Source: Lucinisca nassula
Taxonomy: Eukaryota; Mollusca; Bivalvia; Lucinida; Lucinidae
NCBI GenBank assembly: GCA_963580285.1
Contig: OY757011.1
Coordinates: forward strand, 100,532,316-100,596,315
Direction of reading: 5' to 3'
DNA length: 64,000 bases
Shown: one piece after another, positions 31,966-45,065 of the stretch
Layout of the letters: each line of letters opens with the position of its first letter
Position numbering within the stretch: the first letter of the stretch is position 1
Notes under the pieces: generated by a model
What the model saw: only the letters and a program-made list of their open reading frames with translations
Told to the model about the DNA's origin: nothing
Database searches by the model: none
Position numbers and translations under genes: made by a program

Positions 31966-34266
31966 ATATCTCTCCTACACCATAAGCCACCACTAAGCCT
32001 GCCCTACATTATCTCCACCTCCATCCCGGCTTTTATTACACACCTAAATCGGAAACTTGACGTGAATGGTCGATTTTTTTTTTTTTGCAAAGGGAGCAGT
32101 CATAATTCATTAGGTTTATTTGCAACGTTGAATTATGGATATCAATAATTCGATTTATGGATATCCATAAATCAGCCGAATAATGGATATCCATAATTCG
32201 CATTAAGGATATCCATATTTCGATCTAAATTAATGATATCCATAATTCGATTTATGGATATCCATAATTCGATTTATGGATATCCATAATTCGATTTATG
32301 GATATCCATAAATCAGCCAAACAATGGATATCCATAATTCGATTTATGGATATAAATAAATCGAATAATGGATACCCATTATTTGATTTATGGATATCAT
32401 TAATTCAGTTCGATTTACGGATATCCATAATTCGAATTATGGATATCCATAATTCGAATTATGGATATCCATAATTCGAATTATGGATATCCATAAATAA
32501 TTATGGATATCCATAAATAATAATGGATATCCATAATTCTAATTGTGGATATCCATAAATAATTATGGATATCCATAAATAATTATGGATATCTATAAAT
32601 ACGGATTAAATAGTAAAACGGCGCCCCATAGGCGTCCGCATTTACGTTACAGTTTTTATAAGCTGATAGTTACCTAACAATACGATTGATGTGCTTCATA
32701 TTTGGTATTATGATAGACATAGGACCAAAGTTTTATTCAGCGATACCACCACCTATGCCTATGGCCTAAAAATCAAGGTCACGGACTTAGAACTTATTAT
32801 GTTAAAGTTTTTACGGGCTCATATTTTCCAAACCAATTAACATATTTGGTTCATATTTGGTATAATGATAGATATATTTATTTCAACAATACCACGGCCC
32901 AGGCCCATGACCTCAAGGTCAAGGTCAAAGACTTCAAATATTTATATTAATGTTATTCAGGGCTCATATTTTTTCTAAACCTAATGAAGGATTGGATTCA
33001 TATTTGGTATGATGATAGATATAGGTCCAAAGCTTTATTCAGCAATACCACCGCCCATGCCCATGACCTAAAAGTCAAGGTTACAGACTTAAAATTTATG
33101 TTAATATTATTTAGGGTTCATATTTTCCAAACAAAATGAAGGATTTGGTTCATATTAGGTATGATGAAAGTTATGGATCCAAAGCTTTATTCAGCACCGC
33201 CCATGTACATGACCTCAAGGTCAAGGCCACATACTTAGGCAATTTTATGTTAAAGTTTTTTAAGTGTTCAGTTTTTCCGAACCAAATGATGGATTTTGGT
33301 TCATATTTGGTATTATGATACATATAGGGCCAAAGCTTTAGTCAGCAATACCACCGCCAATGATTACGAATTCAAGATCAAGGCCACAGACTTAAATATT
33401 TAATGTTAAAGATTTTTGAAAGATCTCATATCTTCCAAACAATATGATGGATTGGTATCGTATTTGGTATCATGATAGAATTAGATGTAAAGTTATATTA
33501 AGCAATACCCCGCCTCAAGTTCTTCACAGACTTAGAGATTTTATGTTTAATTTTAAGAGCCCATTTGATGGGTTCGGTTCAGGATAGATATAGGTCCACA
33601 ATTTTTTTCAGCACTACCCCAACCCATGCACATTACCTCAAGGTCAAGGTCACAGACTTTATTATAACGTATTTTATAACTCATATTTTCCTTACCATAT
33701 GATGGATTTATTCTCAACCAATGTTTTATACCCCTGACATCAGCATGATGTCGGGCGCTTATTGTGTTTTGACACAAATGGTCACCTAGATAACACAGAA
33801 CCCTTGTAAATCCATATTGAATACACAAAATTCCAGAATAAGGCATTTTGGTATCTTTGGAAATGGAATTCTGCTCTATAGCTTGCTAAACGGCATAGAC
33901 ACCCGTTCAACTTATAGTACTGCCGTGGAAGAGTAAATAAAACCGAGAGTCTCATTTATTTAAATATAGCTTACCGGGGCTGAATGCTCCGGGGAGAAGT
34001 ATAAAGGATGGACTGTAGTCCATCATCCGTCGTTGGCTCTTGTAGACCACCATCCATTGTTGGCATCATCAACATTTCAAATAAATAACTCTTCTTAAAC
34101 CTCTAGAACAGTTGGAACCATATAAGATGTAGAACCTGGCGGAGGTTTCTTTTTAATGTCTGGTTCACATAAATAAGACGACCGCTGTGCTCAGATTCGG
34201 TAACAACTTTTGAAAATCTTTAGCTCACGAGTTGAATGATCGATGACCTTAGATCTTGGTAAGCGG

Positions 34267-34550
34267 CATACATTACGATATCACACCCGTACGACATAGT
34301 GCATTTTTCACATCTCCAAAATGGCTTCTTTTCGGATGAAAATTCATGATATCTTTCTTATTTATACTGCAAACATAGGTTGTGGGTGCTCGTTAGAACC
34401 GCCTCTTTGAGGCGGTTCTAACGAGTACCCACAACCGATGTCTTGGGGTAAAAATAAGAAAAATAATGTTTACCCCCGTAAACCCCAGTTTTCTCTATAC
34501 AAAGTGGGGTGTAAGGGGGTGTTCACTTCACGGACTTGTTCACGTGATGA
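34267..34550. mobile_element. MITE-P2 copy, complete
   Basis: CATTACGATATCACACCCGT to CACGGACTTGTTCACGTGAT. The core hairpin GTGCTCGTTAGAACCGCCTC at 34386 is nearly perfect. Confidence 0.85.
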
Positions 34551-37290
34551 AAGATTCGGGCTCCGCCGAGTGTATTCATATGATGAACATGGCGACCCTG
34601 AACTATTTTATAACAAGGCCAATTTCAGTCAATAAGGCCTTTGTATCAGAAAAGGTAAAACAATGAATTTTCTTTTTCTCTCGTAGCCTGTGACATGAAA
34701 GTAAAATTATGCAATTAGATGAATGAACTTTCATAAATGCCAAAGGTGAAGTTCATTTATTGACCTTTGTCCTGGATCTTACGGATTCAGTTTTTTATCT
34801 TCGCCGCCTCTGAAACTACTGTGATGATTGAACGATATTACACGTGGAGCCCCCGGAACTGGGAAATGAAAGTTGTTAATACGATCTGGGTCTCATGATC
34901 AAGACGGCCACCATGCTCATACCCAATAAAAATTTGCAAATCTTCTTTAAAGAAGCTTGAAACTTGGTAAGCTGCATTGGGAGACTGTAGCCCTACCGGA
35001 TTTGTTGACACTTGGTTTAATACCTTGCCTTATTTTACATCAAGGTCAAATGTATTTGAATTGGGAATGTGGCAAAACAGTGTTTTTTTTTTCCGAAGTT
35101 ACTTTTCCAAAACCAACATCAGTAAACGCAGTTTCATTTTCACTTCATAGCAGCTGATATTAAATGCCGTGTGGTGGCGATGGAACGTTTCCCAATGCTT
35201 CATCATAACACAGATTATATTTCTATTTCAAATGAAATTGATGTCTTTCTAAAGAGATTAAATACTGCTCAAATAATCGTCGTAGAGCGTAAGCAGTCTT
35301 GCGACTAAAGTGATGCTTTATAAGAGACTGTGTAAAAGCTGTTTGAGTCTATTGTTTACCCATTACTGAAGGTACTTTTGCAAAAAGGCAAATTAAGTCC
35401 CACCTAATTGAGCCCCGCAAAGCGAATTTGTGTCTTCGAGCATTCCGTCATGACAAATTTTAACTGGGCATGCCTATCCATTCAGAGGGGCCAGGGATAT
35501 GGCTTTCTGTCTGAAGGTTCCTCTTGATTCACTGCTTGTATGAGCGAGCAGCGAAGGTTCTGGCGAGACTGCGCGGATGCGCGGGCTCGCCTGATCCCTC
35601 GCTGCTCGCATAGGCGATAAGTACCAAAATCGCTTGACGGGGCCCAATTAATGTTATCCGCCTTTGATAAATGTGCTGTGAATTATCTTTTTTTCTGCAT
35701 TTCACGAACCGCATTGTTCATTTTGTTCCATGAAAAAACAGTTGAAAACAAAACTTGAAATATTCATTCACAGCTGTAAACATGAGAACCGAATGCTAGG
35801 CGGGCCGTTTCAGCTTTTTAAAAAGCTATCCTTGTATTGGTATATTTTGGTTATGGGTATTTTTCTATTGCTCTGATACATAATTAAGTGATTATTCAGT
35901 CACGAATATGTTTGTCAAACATCGATAAATTCTATTCTATCGCTACTTTTTGTAGCAGTTTGCACATCTTTAACCAATCGCAAATTACAATTTATTCAAT
36001 CGACACTAATATCAATCAATAAGTTAGTCAAAAGCCAGCTTATACAGCTACAAAGAAAAAAACGGCGAAACGTCTTTTGTAAGCTAGGTTAAACATATTT
36101 CATTGCCTTTCATGATAGCATATGGGGTTGGGCCACAAGTTCTACCAACATTAGTTACGGCCCTTCCCCTAAAGGGATCAAATAATTTTTATTTGTAAGC
36201 TGCCTCATTTATATCCTTAGGCGGAGATAAAGATTTCATCGTTGTATTTGACCTTGTTCACATGCAGCTAATCTTAAAATGTTAAGGAGCCTACATTTTA
36301 TATGTTCTCGTCCCAGATATCTGCATTACGAGGTATATTGCATTTACTAGGCAGAATCTCATACATCGTTTGCTTTTTCAACATCCTTCTTTGAAGTTTC
36401 GGTGAGTCCTCTGGTTTCTTTTATCACATAGCAAACACATTATACTGCTTAAAGTCTTTCTTCAGAGGAAGTGGAACTTTAATCAAAACTGGAGCCCTTT
36501 CTGTAGTTTCACCTTTGACACTTCGTTGTTTTCCATAGCGAAAAACAGAATGTCTGACCGCAATTGCCATAACAAACAATTCACTTTAAGGTGCATACGG
36601 GAATGCGTCGAAAGCTTTCTCGATATGTTGAATAATTGTGTCAACCTGACCTCGTTTGTCCAAAGGTTTTACCAAATATTTTAACAGTGGTCAGCTAAGC
36701 TTCACAACTGTGCCTTTTCCCTGAATGCAAAAGTCTGACAAAAGCTGTTTTTTATCCAAGTGTGCAACTTAAATGGCAAAAATGTCAGGGACGCAGGACG
36801 ATAATTACCAACAAAGCGCTATCCCTTTTCAAATGAGGAGACAGATGGTTGCTAAAAGCTATTCTTTGAAATTTTAATCCGTATCAAGAAATTGCTGAAC
36901 AAATTGGGCAAATTTAGGATCCAGTTAGTTCGCTAGTTTAATAAGGACTCTAGGATGAAGCTCATTATGTCTTAAAGCTTGAAATTAAGGCATAACTATA
37001 ACAAATTTAGTGATTCAGAGGCCTTTTCGATATTTAATCATCATCAGTGTGTCTCAAGCCCAAAGTTTTGAAACCGAAACGGATGACGGAAAAGACCTGG
37101 AAAACACAGCACAGAAAGGATTCAAGCATTTAGAAGTAAAGTTTTACTCCCTCTGACGAAACAACAATACTACCCATGAAAGGGGCCAATCCTTCAGTTC
37201 ATGGAATCTCTTTGTAGTCATATTAATTCTAACCTATCATTTTATTTGCCCGTTCAGGAACTGATTCTGCAAACTTCTTTTCCTCTTGGC
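34551..37290. other. No gene recognised; one short repeat
   Basis: Mostly AT-rich single-copy-looking sequence. 35529-35640 holds a GC-rich inverted motif (GCGAGCAGCG..CGCTGCTCGC) whose minus strand reads GEPAHPRSLARTFAARS. I recognise that as a repeat-derived frame, not a gene. Confidence 0.35.
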
Positions 37291-37299
37291 GTTTTTAGA

Positions 37300-37705
37300 C
37301 TTGGTATTTGTGTTCACGGAGATGTTGCACTGATGAGTTAGGAGGCCTTCATGCGGATTGAATAAATTATTTGTCTAAATCGCGACGGAAGTAAGGGCGA
37401 GGATTGTGGCCACGTAAAATCGATTTAAGCCCCAGTGGAATTCGATTCCGCTGACCGTTCCAAGGCGGTTATTCTGTCGCGGTTTGTTTTTGTTATGGTT
37501 TGTCTTTGGGTGTCTGTGATGCTTATTTTATTTTGGATAGCCTATTGGCCATTTTGTGGGAAAGTGACTGTCCTTTTGGCTTTCCGCTTTTGATGTTTCC
37601 ATTAGGTCTTTTGTTTCATGTTTGTGCTTTTTTCCCTTTGGTGTCTCTGATGGGAGCTGTGGGTTGATTGTATCGATTCCTGATCATTGCCTTCACTTCT
37701 ATTCG
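37300..37705 (+). mobile_element. Penelope-like 3'-region fragment
   Basis: GTGTTCACGGAGATGTTGCA through TTGATTGTATCGATTCCTGA to CCTTCACTTCTA, colinear with the 3' regions at 27220, 41620 and 57105. No RT portion is attached. Confidence 0.75.
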
Positions 37706-38292
37706 GCGTTTTTATTTACTTTGATCTATCTATAGAAGTATCTTGGCTCACGGCCAACCAAGTTATTCACACACAAACCATACTGCTGTTTAATGCCTGT
37801 CTTAACTTTCCTTCTCAAAATTTCAAATTTTGAAAGAAGTTTACAACTACCTGTCGTCTTTGTCATGGGGAAACATTTCATTTCTCCTGTGCTTTTATTC
37901 AGAAATTTTTGTCGTCATAAACTTATTTACATAATATGGCTAAACATTCGAAAACAAATAACAGTTCATATAATGAATGAGACAAGGATTGAGTGTAGGC
38001 TAGGCCTATTACTGCTCTTTCCTGAAGGCATTACAAATATAATAAATTATGATTGGAGCGACATGAAAATATATATAAATAATATATGTGTAATATACAG
38101 AGACGATCGTGAATACTACTACTACTACTGATAAAAGTTTCCTCCTGTGCGGAGAAAACCTTATTAGATCTAGCTAATGATCTTGAATGAAAGTTGTGAA
38201 ATTAAATTTCTAACTTGTCCAGTGCAGCACAAGTAGCATTTTATTGCAAAGACATGTTATTTAAGAAATGTATGCAAATTTTAACGTCCATT

Positions 38293-38559
38293 CATCACGT
38301 GAACAAGTCCGTGAAATGAAGACCCTCCTATACCCCACTTTATATAGAGAAAACTGGGGTTTACGGGGGTATACATTATTTTTCTTATTCTTGCTCCAAG
38401 ACATAGGTTGTGGGTACTCGTTAGAACTGCCTCAGTGAGGCGGTTCTAACGATCACCCACAACCTATGTTTGCAGTATCAATAAGAAAAATACCACAGAT
38501 TTTCAGAAGAAAAGTAGTCATTTTGGAGATATGTCACACGGGTATGTTATCATAATGAA
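38293..38559. mobile_element. MITE-P2 copy
   Basis: CATCACGTGAACAAGTCCGT to ACACGGGTATGTTATCATAA; core at 38412 (GTACTCGTTAGAACTGCCTC). Confidence 0.85.
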
Positions 38560-38877
38560 AATGTGAACAAGTTGGCTTCCTTCAAAAAAGGAATCCAATA
38601 CGTGGGCTGGCAATTTTTCGGGTTTTGGATTATTTTTAAAACACATAAGATAATCAATTCACCAGCAGTTTATTTGTAGAAAAAATAAATAAATACAAAA
38701 ATATTGAAACTATTTTTAATTGTCTGCAATTAAAAGAAAAGCCGAGCTTTTTAGAATAGCTTATTGGTACTCTTATTAAGCAATAATAACCACATTGTTA
38801 CAATATCAATACTTAAGCGTGATTCATTGAGAAATGTGCAGTCATATACAATTTAAAATGTTTTAGAAGTTGCTTCT

Positions 38878-39166
38878 CATTACGAAAACACTCCAAAACA
38901 AATGCATTGTAAACTTTACTGCCGAAAAAAGGAATATTTGCAGATGAAAACATTTAATATTTTTTTCTTATTTCTGCTGAGAATATAGATTGTGGGTACT
39001 CGTTAGAACCGCCTCCTCGAGGCGTTCTAACGAATACCCATATTCTATATTTTAGAGCTGAAATAACAAAAATAAGATTTACCCCTGTAAACCCCAGTTT
39101 TGCAATATAAAAGTGGGGTTCAAGGGGGAGGGGGGTCAAACTTATATAGGCGTGTTTTCGTGATGT
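38878..39166. mobile_element. MITE-P1 copy
   Basis: CATTACGAAAACACTCCAAA to TAGGCGTGTTTTCGTGATG; core at 38996. 39167-40344 holds nothing I recognise. Confidence 0.85.
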
Positions 39167-40559
39167 AAATAATTCTTTAAACTGCATGACTTATTACATG
39201 CTTAAGTGTATTTTGATTGGATTTTATTGTTATAGACTAGATTTTGTCTATACACAAAAGTGTCTTTTGGTTAGATTTAACGTAGTGTAAGTACTTACTA
39301 ATACTAGTTCTGCCACGAAAAATGATTCACTTGGGCGGTTATAATAATGTTGGATAGGATTCTCGCGAAGATTAATATAAAAAATAGCCACCATTTTTTA
39401 AAATTTAAAAAAAAAACACAAGCAAATGGCAGGAATATCTGCACATTTTAAAATGCTAAAATTTGCTTAAGTCTCATGAAAACATTTCAATCGTTTAAAC
39501 CGTCATGTATTTGAAAGTGTTTCAAATTAAACTTAACTGCTCTGTACCGTTCAGTCCATTATGTGACTTATTTTGTGCATTATTTGAGAGCTGTTTCAAA
39601 GTCTGACTTAGGCTAAACTAATGTAAATGTTTATTTTACGTCAGTTTTCCTATGCGGTTGAATAGTCTCAATGTATTAGAAGTATTAGTGCCTACGAATT
39701 CCCAAACCTTTTCTGCCCATTGGTGAATGAATACTACATGTATCCAGCTTCAATCTCCATTTGTCTATTACATTATATATATATACAGACGTCTCAAATC
39801 CGAAGATTTGGTTTCATGTTTTACCAAAACCGTAGAACGGAGTCTTAGTTACATGTCTTTACCTAAAGTTTTACACACAGTTACATGTTTTATTTACCCA
39901 AAGATGTAGACAGCTACACAGACTTCTATTTTAAAAACGGACGGTTTTAGTGGATGGCTGATCACGTGATTTGTCCGAGCGGTACTGTAGGTCAATGAAT
40001 ATACATCACAGAATTGTAAAGCTGTCTGATGGATTCTCTTCGTTTATTTATAGAAAATATCTCTGCAACACCGACAGGGATAAGAATCCAAATACCTACA
40101 TGAATCTACTTTCACCTAATACGTAAATCATCGTAATAAATGCAGCTTATAATAAAGGAATGAAATTTTAACGCATTCTGCTTTTTCTGATCGGTTTTAT
40201 GCAGACCTTGTATTTTTCTTAAAAACAAAAAAAAATGACATTCACATCACGTTAAAAAGTCAAAGTAATATACACCCCTGCAAACATTACTTTATTGAGA
40301 GAAAATGTGGAGTGTGCAAGGGGTATTATTCCTCAAAACATTACGATAATACACCCGTGCGACACAGTGCATTCTTTCACATCTCCAAAATGGCTTCTTT
40401 TCTGATGAAAATCCTTGATATTTTTTCTTATTTATACTGCAAACATAGGTTGTGAGCACTCCTTAGGAACACCTCTGCTAGGCGACTCTTACCCAAAACC
40501 TATGTCTTAAAGCAGAAATAAGAAAATGATGTGTACCCCTATAACCCCAGTTTTCCCTC

Positions 40560-41455
40560 ACCTTTCTACTTGACAATATTTATATTAGATTCGGTACTAA
40601 GTTATTTAGACAAATTGTGGGTATTCCGATGGGTACTAATTGCGCACCTCTTGTGGCTGATCTGTTCTTGTATTGTTATGAAAAAGACTTCATTTTGTCG
40701 CTTTCCATTGATACCCAATCTGAAATTATTGAAGCTTTTAGCTCTTCTTCTAGATATTTAGATGATTTATTAAATATTGATAATACCTATTTTGATGGTT
40801 TGATCAGTCAGATTTACCCCCTAGAACTTCAGTTAAATAAAGCAAATTCTTCTGATACTGAGGCCCCGTTTTTGGATTTACATCTATCTATTGTAGATGG
40901 ATTTGTTTCGTGCAAAATTTATGATAAACACGATGACTTTGATTTTGAGATTGTAAATTTTCCTTTTTTGGATGGTGATGTTCCTCGTGCGCCATCCTAT
41001 GGCGTTTATATTTCGCAATTAATTCGATTTGCTAGAGTGTGTAGTCATGTAACTGACTTCAACACTCGTAATAAATTATTAACGGCTAAACTCCTTAATC
41101 AGGGTTATCGGTACCATAAACTACGCAAAGCCTTTTCAAAATTTTATAGACGCCATTCTGATTTAATTTCAAAATTCAATATTGAACTTAAATCTCTTCT
41201 GCAACAAGGTCTATCGGAACCCGAATTTTATGGTGACTTAGTATAAAAATTAAGAAAAATATATAACCGCAATGACTTCAGCACCCAATTTCGTAAAATC
41301 GTTCTTCGATATAAAAAGATTGGGTACAACATGGATATTATACGACAGACTGCATGCATAGTAGTTAACCCAGTCACGGTTGGCAACTTTGCTTCCCTCT
41401 TTAATTGCATGCCGGTGGGTCAGGCCTCAGATTCTATGACGGCTCCAACGTAAAG
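40560..41455 (+). pseudogene. Reverse transcriptase fragment, Penelope-like
   Basis: The frame enters at the insertion junction (no native start) and reads through FLLDNIYIRFGTKLF to GIPMGTNCAPLVADLFLY (RT motif 4/B), SRYLDDLLNI (motif C with the catalytic Asp pair), and EAPFLDLHLS (following strand). It continues over the YRYHKLRKAFSKFYRRH region to GLSEPEFYGDLV. One TAA at 41244 interrupts it. The same frame then continues KLRKIYNRNDFSTQFRKIVL..IIRQTACIVVNPVTVGN to the natural TAA at 41453; the copy at 26.8 kb has a Tyr codon at the TAA site. RT motifs 1-3 and any GIY-YIG endonuclease are missing. In some Penelope lineages the endonuclease is N-terminal, which would explain its absence after truncation, but assignment to a lineage is tentative. 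Confidence 0.75.
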
Positions 41456-42020
41456 GCTTATTGAGAATTAGAGAGATAATGTTGGTTGGTGCCTGATGCT
41501 CTGTCTCTGGTTGGGCTCATCGGAGTCTAACTGTTGGTTTTCTTTTGCTCCAGCATTTCAGTGGTTTCTTGCTGTCGAGTCCTCACCGTTGTCTCACCTC
41601 TGTGGTTCTTTGATTTTTGTGTTCACGGAGATGTTGCACTGATGAGTTAGGAGGCCTTCATGCGGACTGAACAAATTATTTGTCTAAATCGCGATGGAAG
41701 TAAGGGCGAGGATTGTGGCCACGTAAAATCGATTTAAGCCCCCCAGTGGAAATCTTCCACTGACCGTTCCAAGGCGGCTCTTCTGTGGCGATTTATTTAT
41801 GTTGTTGTTTGTTACTTACTGTGTGTATCACTTGTGTCTTTTAATTTTGGATGGCCATATGGCCATTTTGTGGGAAAGTAACTGTCCTTATGGCCTTCCT
41901 TTGTTTAGGTTTCCATTAAGGTCTGGTCGCTTAATGTTTGTATTTCTTTCCCTTTGGTGTCTTTTATGGGTGGAGTAAGTTAATTGTATCAATTCCTGAT
42001 CTTTGTTTTACTTCTACTTT
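40560..42020 (+). mobile_element. Penelope-like retroelement, 5'-truncated
   Basis: RT coding (40560-41455) followed by an approximately 560-bp 3' region ending TTTTACTTCTA. The left junction falls inside the MITE-P2 and also marks the 5' truncation of the RT. Confidence 0.75.
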
Positions 42021-42359
42021 GAGGGAGTGTTCATTTCACGGACTTTTCATTTTTGTTATATTGCGTACATTACACTAACACCCTAGCAGTGAACACTGCT
42101 GTTAAGTAGAAGAGAAGGCAATGATTTATATAATAAAAAGTGGGGATTGCAGAGATAAAGATTAGTATTGTAACTCTGCTAAAAAGAAAGTTTAGAATGG
42201 CTTCACTAGGGCGGTTCTAGCGAACCTCCAAGGATCGAGAATAAGGAAAAGAAGAAGAATTCTAGAACATGCCACTCTTACTTTTTTATCGCATTTGTAT
42301 ATTAATTTAACATAGTTTTAAACCTGTATCAGAAATGTAAAGAATCAACACCTGATTTT

Positions 42360-43090
42360 GGGTCGAATGTTTTACAATCGACCCAAAGTTACTAAAAGGC
42401 AAATGAAAAAAAAAGCTGTTGCGCATGTGAAAATCATTGATTTGGGGAAACCAATATTATCATTATAGATAGAAAACGTCGCGCTATTTTTTGTCGATGT
42501 TACATGTAAGTCAGAGCTATCTATAGAGTCTGTTCAGGAATCGTGTGCTGGGTTTCGCAAACTTTGAATACCCAGATCGGAATGTGGCGCGGAATGTGGC
42601 GTCTGCTCCGCCTACTGCTCAGGACTACACTGTTTGCTTAAATACTAGCATTTAAGGGTCAAACGAAATAGGTCAGGTCAATGCCAGGCTGTCTACGTCA
42701 TGAAAGGAAAACAAAAACAGTATCTTAACATAGCCCGCGCTCTCATGCTACGACTTTCGGAAAATACTTTTAATAAAACTGTTAGAAAGAAATGGACGTT
42801 TGCACATATGTATGCTAAGCCGAACAAAAAAAAGACAATATAACGTTACTTTTCGCACTTCTGCTGGTAACATATCTTAGAACCTAGGAATATTTTAGAG
42901 CAAAACTTTTAAAGGCGGTATCGTTATTAGACATACAGCATAGACCCGGATCGGATAGACAGTACATCGCGTCTGATCAGGGTCAGCACTGTTCGCCATA
43001 CATACAGCAACATTTTCATTTTAGAACATGATTCAGGTCCGTACGCAGACTCTATAAAACGTGCAGAGGGTGCGAATTCCGGGTAATTTG
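42360..43090 (+). repeat. About 750-bp dispersed repeat, copy 2
   Basis: Matches 8020-8780 in reverse complement. It includes S-type hairpin parts at 42545-42640 and 42940-43000. Two inverted GGGTCGA/TCGACCC motifs mark its left edge. 43100-44260 has no recognised feature apart from a poly-G run at 43549 and an S relic at about 43300-43350. Confidence 0.6.
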
Positions 43091-44267
43091 CATAATGTGA
43101 AATACTGCATGAATTTGAGATAATTTTCCAAATTAGGAGGGGTGGTGGGGGTTGTCACTCCTGCGTGCGGGCCTGCATTAACAAGTAGAATGAACAAATT
43201 ACTTTGTTTAAAAACATTGCAATGAAATCACTGTTATTCAGTAGCAGGGATGCAGTGGTGGGACTGAGCGAGAAAAAGCGAGAAAGGAGATACTATGGCA
43301 GTTTGGATCCTGATCAGCAGAAGCATTCGCTGGATCTACACTGTTTGCCAAGGAGAAGTTGGATAAAATGTTATATTACATGCATAACAGAGAAATACTA
43401 TGATTTCTACCAGACATAATCTTGGTATTTTCCTTTTTGCTGAGACGAATCAAGATCCATTCGGTCCTTAAAGTCTATGGAAGTGCACGTAATATAGAGA
43501 TTATTCATTTCTCCTATGTGAAATGTGGGATTAATAAAGTTCGGGTGGGGGGGGGGGGTAAAAATCCGTTTAAGAAACTCGTGCTTCGCACTCGTTTCTT
43601 TATCGGATTGTTCAACCTCCCTCGGTGTTTCAAATAGGAGATATACATGTACCTGTAATAACTTTTCCAGCACATATCAGTGCATATTGTCTTGCATATG
43701 AGGCTAAGCATTATCAATGAAATATTATAAATCTGTTGAGATGATTGGATATAAGTGTAAACAGAAGGGAAATAAACCTATTAACAAATGATAAGTTAAT
43801 AATTTGGAAAATCTTGAAGGAAAACGCTTCCAGTACAACACCAAGAACGTCATTTATTTATTTTTTTTTTTTCACTGAATACTTTTCTTATAATGAAGCG
43901 ATTTAACAAGTACCCACAATCTACGTTATAAAGCAGTGTTTCTGTTGGTTGTTTTTGTCCGCGTGACTATAGCTGACTATGAACAAAACCTAGGTAGCAG
44001 TGTTTAGTCTTCTCCCTGTGCCATCAGAGCTCTGTGTAAAACGTAAAATCTAGACTGGGCTCATGTATATTGACTTATCAATTCTGGACTGGGCTCGTGT
44101 ACGAGGTCTTCGCTAATACAGAGTCTTCACGCCTTCTGTTTATTGTCGCTGACAATTTACAAAATCCAGGGACTGGTTGTTTATAGCACCTAATAAGTCA
44201 GAGCGCAGTGTAAAAGTAAATTCTGGGCTGTGCTCGTGCAGGAGGGGGTGGGGGTGGGGGCTTTGGT

Positions 44268-44337
44268 ATACAGTGTATACCTGATCAGACGCCACATAAC
44301 GCTGTGTCTGATCAGGTCTACTCCTACTCTGCTTGCT
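44268..44337. repeat. Hairpin S copy, degenerate
   Basis: ACAGTGTATACCTGATCAGA pairs with TCTGATCAGGTCTACTC. Confidence 0.6.
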
Positions 44338-44658
44338 TAAAATACTGGAATTAAATGGTTCAACGAACAGATCAGTTCTCAGTTCAGGATATATTTTCCC
44401 AACCTACACTCAGAGACGTTCGACCCACCGGTACTCACAGTGCTTTGACTTAATATTTCCCCAACTAAGCTGTTACTGTTACGCAAACAATCCTGCAAAT
44501 CAACCTCATAAATCTTAAACAATTATGTAGACAGAACTCTACATGGAAATGCACCTAGCTAGATATAAGAGGTTAAGTCAGTCCTTATTCGTTTCTCTGT
44601 GTGTTCTTACGTTAGAAAGTTTTGCAAACTAATGTGAATTTTTTTCAGGACCATAAAA

Positions 44659-44900
44659 GAGCTGAAACCGACCCGCACACGAGTACTGGTAAACAGCTTA
44701 GAGAATCTAAGCCTGCCCAGGCAAAGCGGTGCGAGTCGGCCCATCCATGCTAATAAACTCTATTGGTTTCATTGGACGGCAGGGATTGAGATGAAGGTAA
44801 AAGTCCCACAAATTGGAAGCAACGTCTGCAAAATGACCTTTATAGTGTTGACGGGAACGCTAAACCTTAAATAAATCAATCATTCAATCAATCAATCAAT
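44659..44900 (+). mobile_element. SINE-A, 5'-truncated, with 13-bp TSD
   Basis: CAGGACCATAAAA (44646-44658) and CAGGGCCATAAAA (44901-44913) flank a copy that begins at GAGCTGAAACCG, about 50 nt into the family. The tail is (CAAT)n rather than (CAAA)n. Confidence 0.8.
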
Positions 44901-44929
44901 CAGGGCCATAAAATATTGTTGCTAAAATA

Positions 44930-45065
44930 TTCCTTCTTTTCAGACCAAACATAGATTTAGATAATATGGATACTCGTTAGAATCGCTTCGACGAGGCAGT
45001 TTTAACAAATACATATCGATCTACTCAGTGCTATAGCAGTAGTAAGGAAGTTGCAGTCACCCTTG
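44930..45065. mobile_element. MITE-P relic
   Basis: GATACTCGTTAGAATCGCTTC and GAGGCAGTTTTAACAAATA are mutated core arms; the termini are unrecognisable. 45100-45640 includes an ORF I reject as coding. Confidence 0.5.

Larger units (their letters stand above)
30155..32625. mobile_element. TIR element with ATGGATATCCAT palindromic arrays
   Basis: A perfect 27-bp inverted repeat, starting GGCGCCGTTTTACTATTTAA, bounds the element; similarity extends about 5 bp further out (TATGNGGCGCC). The arrays at 30181-30375, 30675-30805 and 32130-32600 consist of TTATGGATATCCATAATTCG-type units of about 22-27 bp, each a 12-bp perfect palindrome with AT-rich linkers. A non-array segment (30806-31165, 31967-32125) holds a 38-residue minus-strand ORF at 30855-30971 ending in an acidic SSSSDDEDLEDFLH; I do not recognise it. 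Later insertions: SINE-A (30376), MITE-U (31165), and SINE-A with SINE-E inside (31407). Confidence 0.75.
30062..33650 (+). repeat. AGCTC-type element with tandem CAAGGTCAAGGTCA repeats, split by a TIR element
   Basis: The left part, TTAGCTCGCCTGGACGAAGT, and a (GGCGTT)n tract are at 30062-30150. The right part starts GGCGTCCGCATTTACGTTAC at 32631 and runs through about six diverged units of roughly 155-165 bp. Each unit has TTCATATTTGGTATNATGAT, AGCAATACCACCGCC and a CCTCAAGGTCAAGGTC block. No coding frame. Confidence 0.6.
40345..42055. mobile_element. MITE-P2 copy split by a Penelope-like element
   Basis: The left part (CATTACGATAATACACCCGT, core remnant near 40455, CCAGTTTTCCCTC) ends at 40560. 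The right part GGGAGTGTTCATTTCACGGA resumes at about 42024. Confidence 0.7.

Noticed and set aside
34957..35157. 66-codon ORF near 35 kb as an SDR-B exon
   Set aside because: No SDR motif, wrong phase at flanking AG/GT sites; exon 2 to exon 3 already join in frame without it.
41640..41730. Hammerhead ribozyme in the Penelope-like 3' region (CTGATGAG present)
   Set aside because: I could not place stem II or the GAAA core after CTGATGAG in any of the copies.
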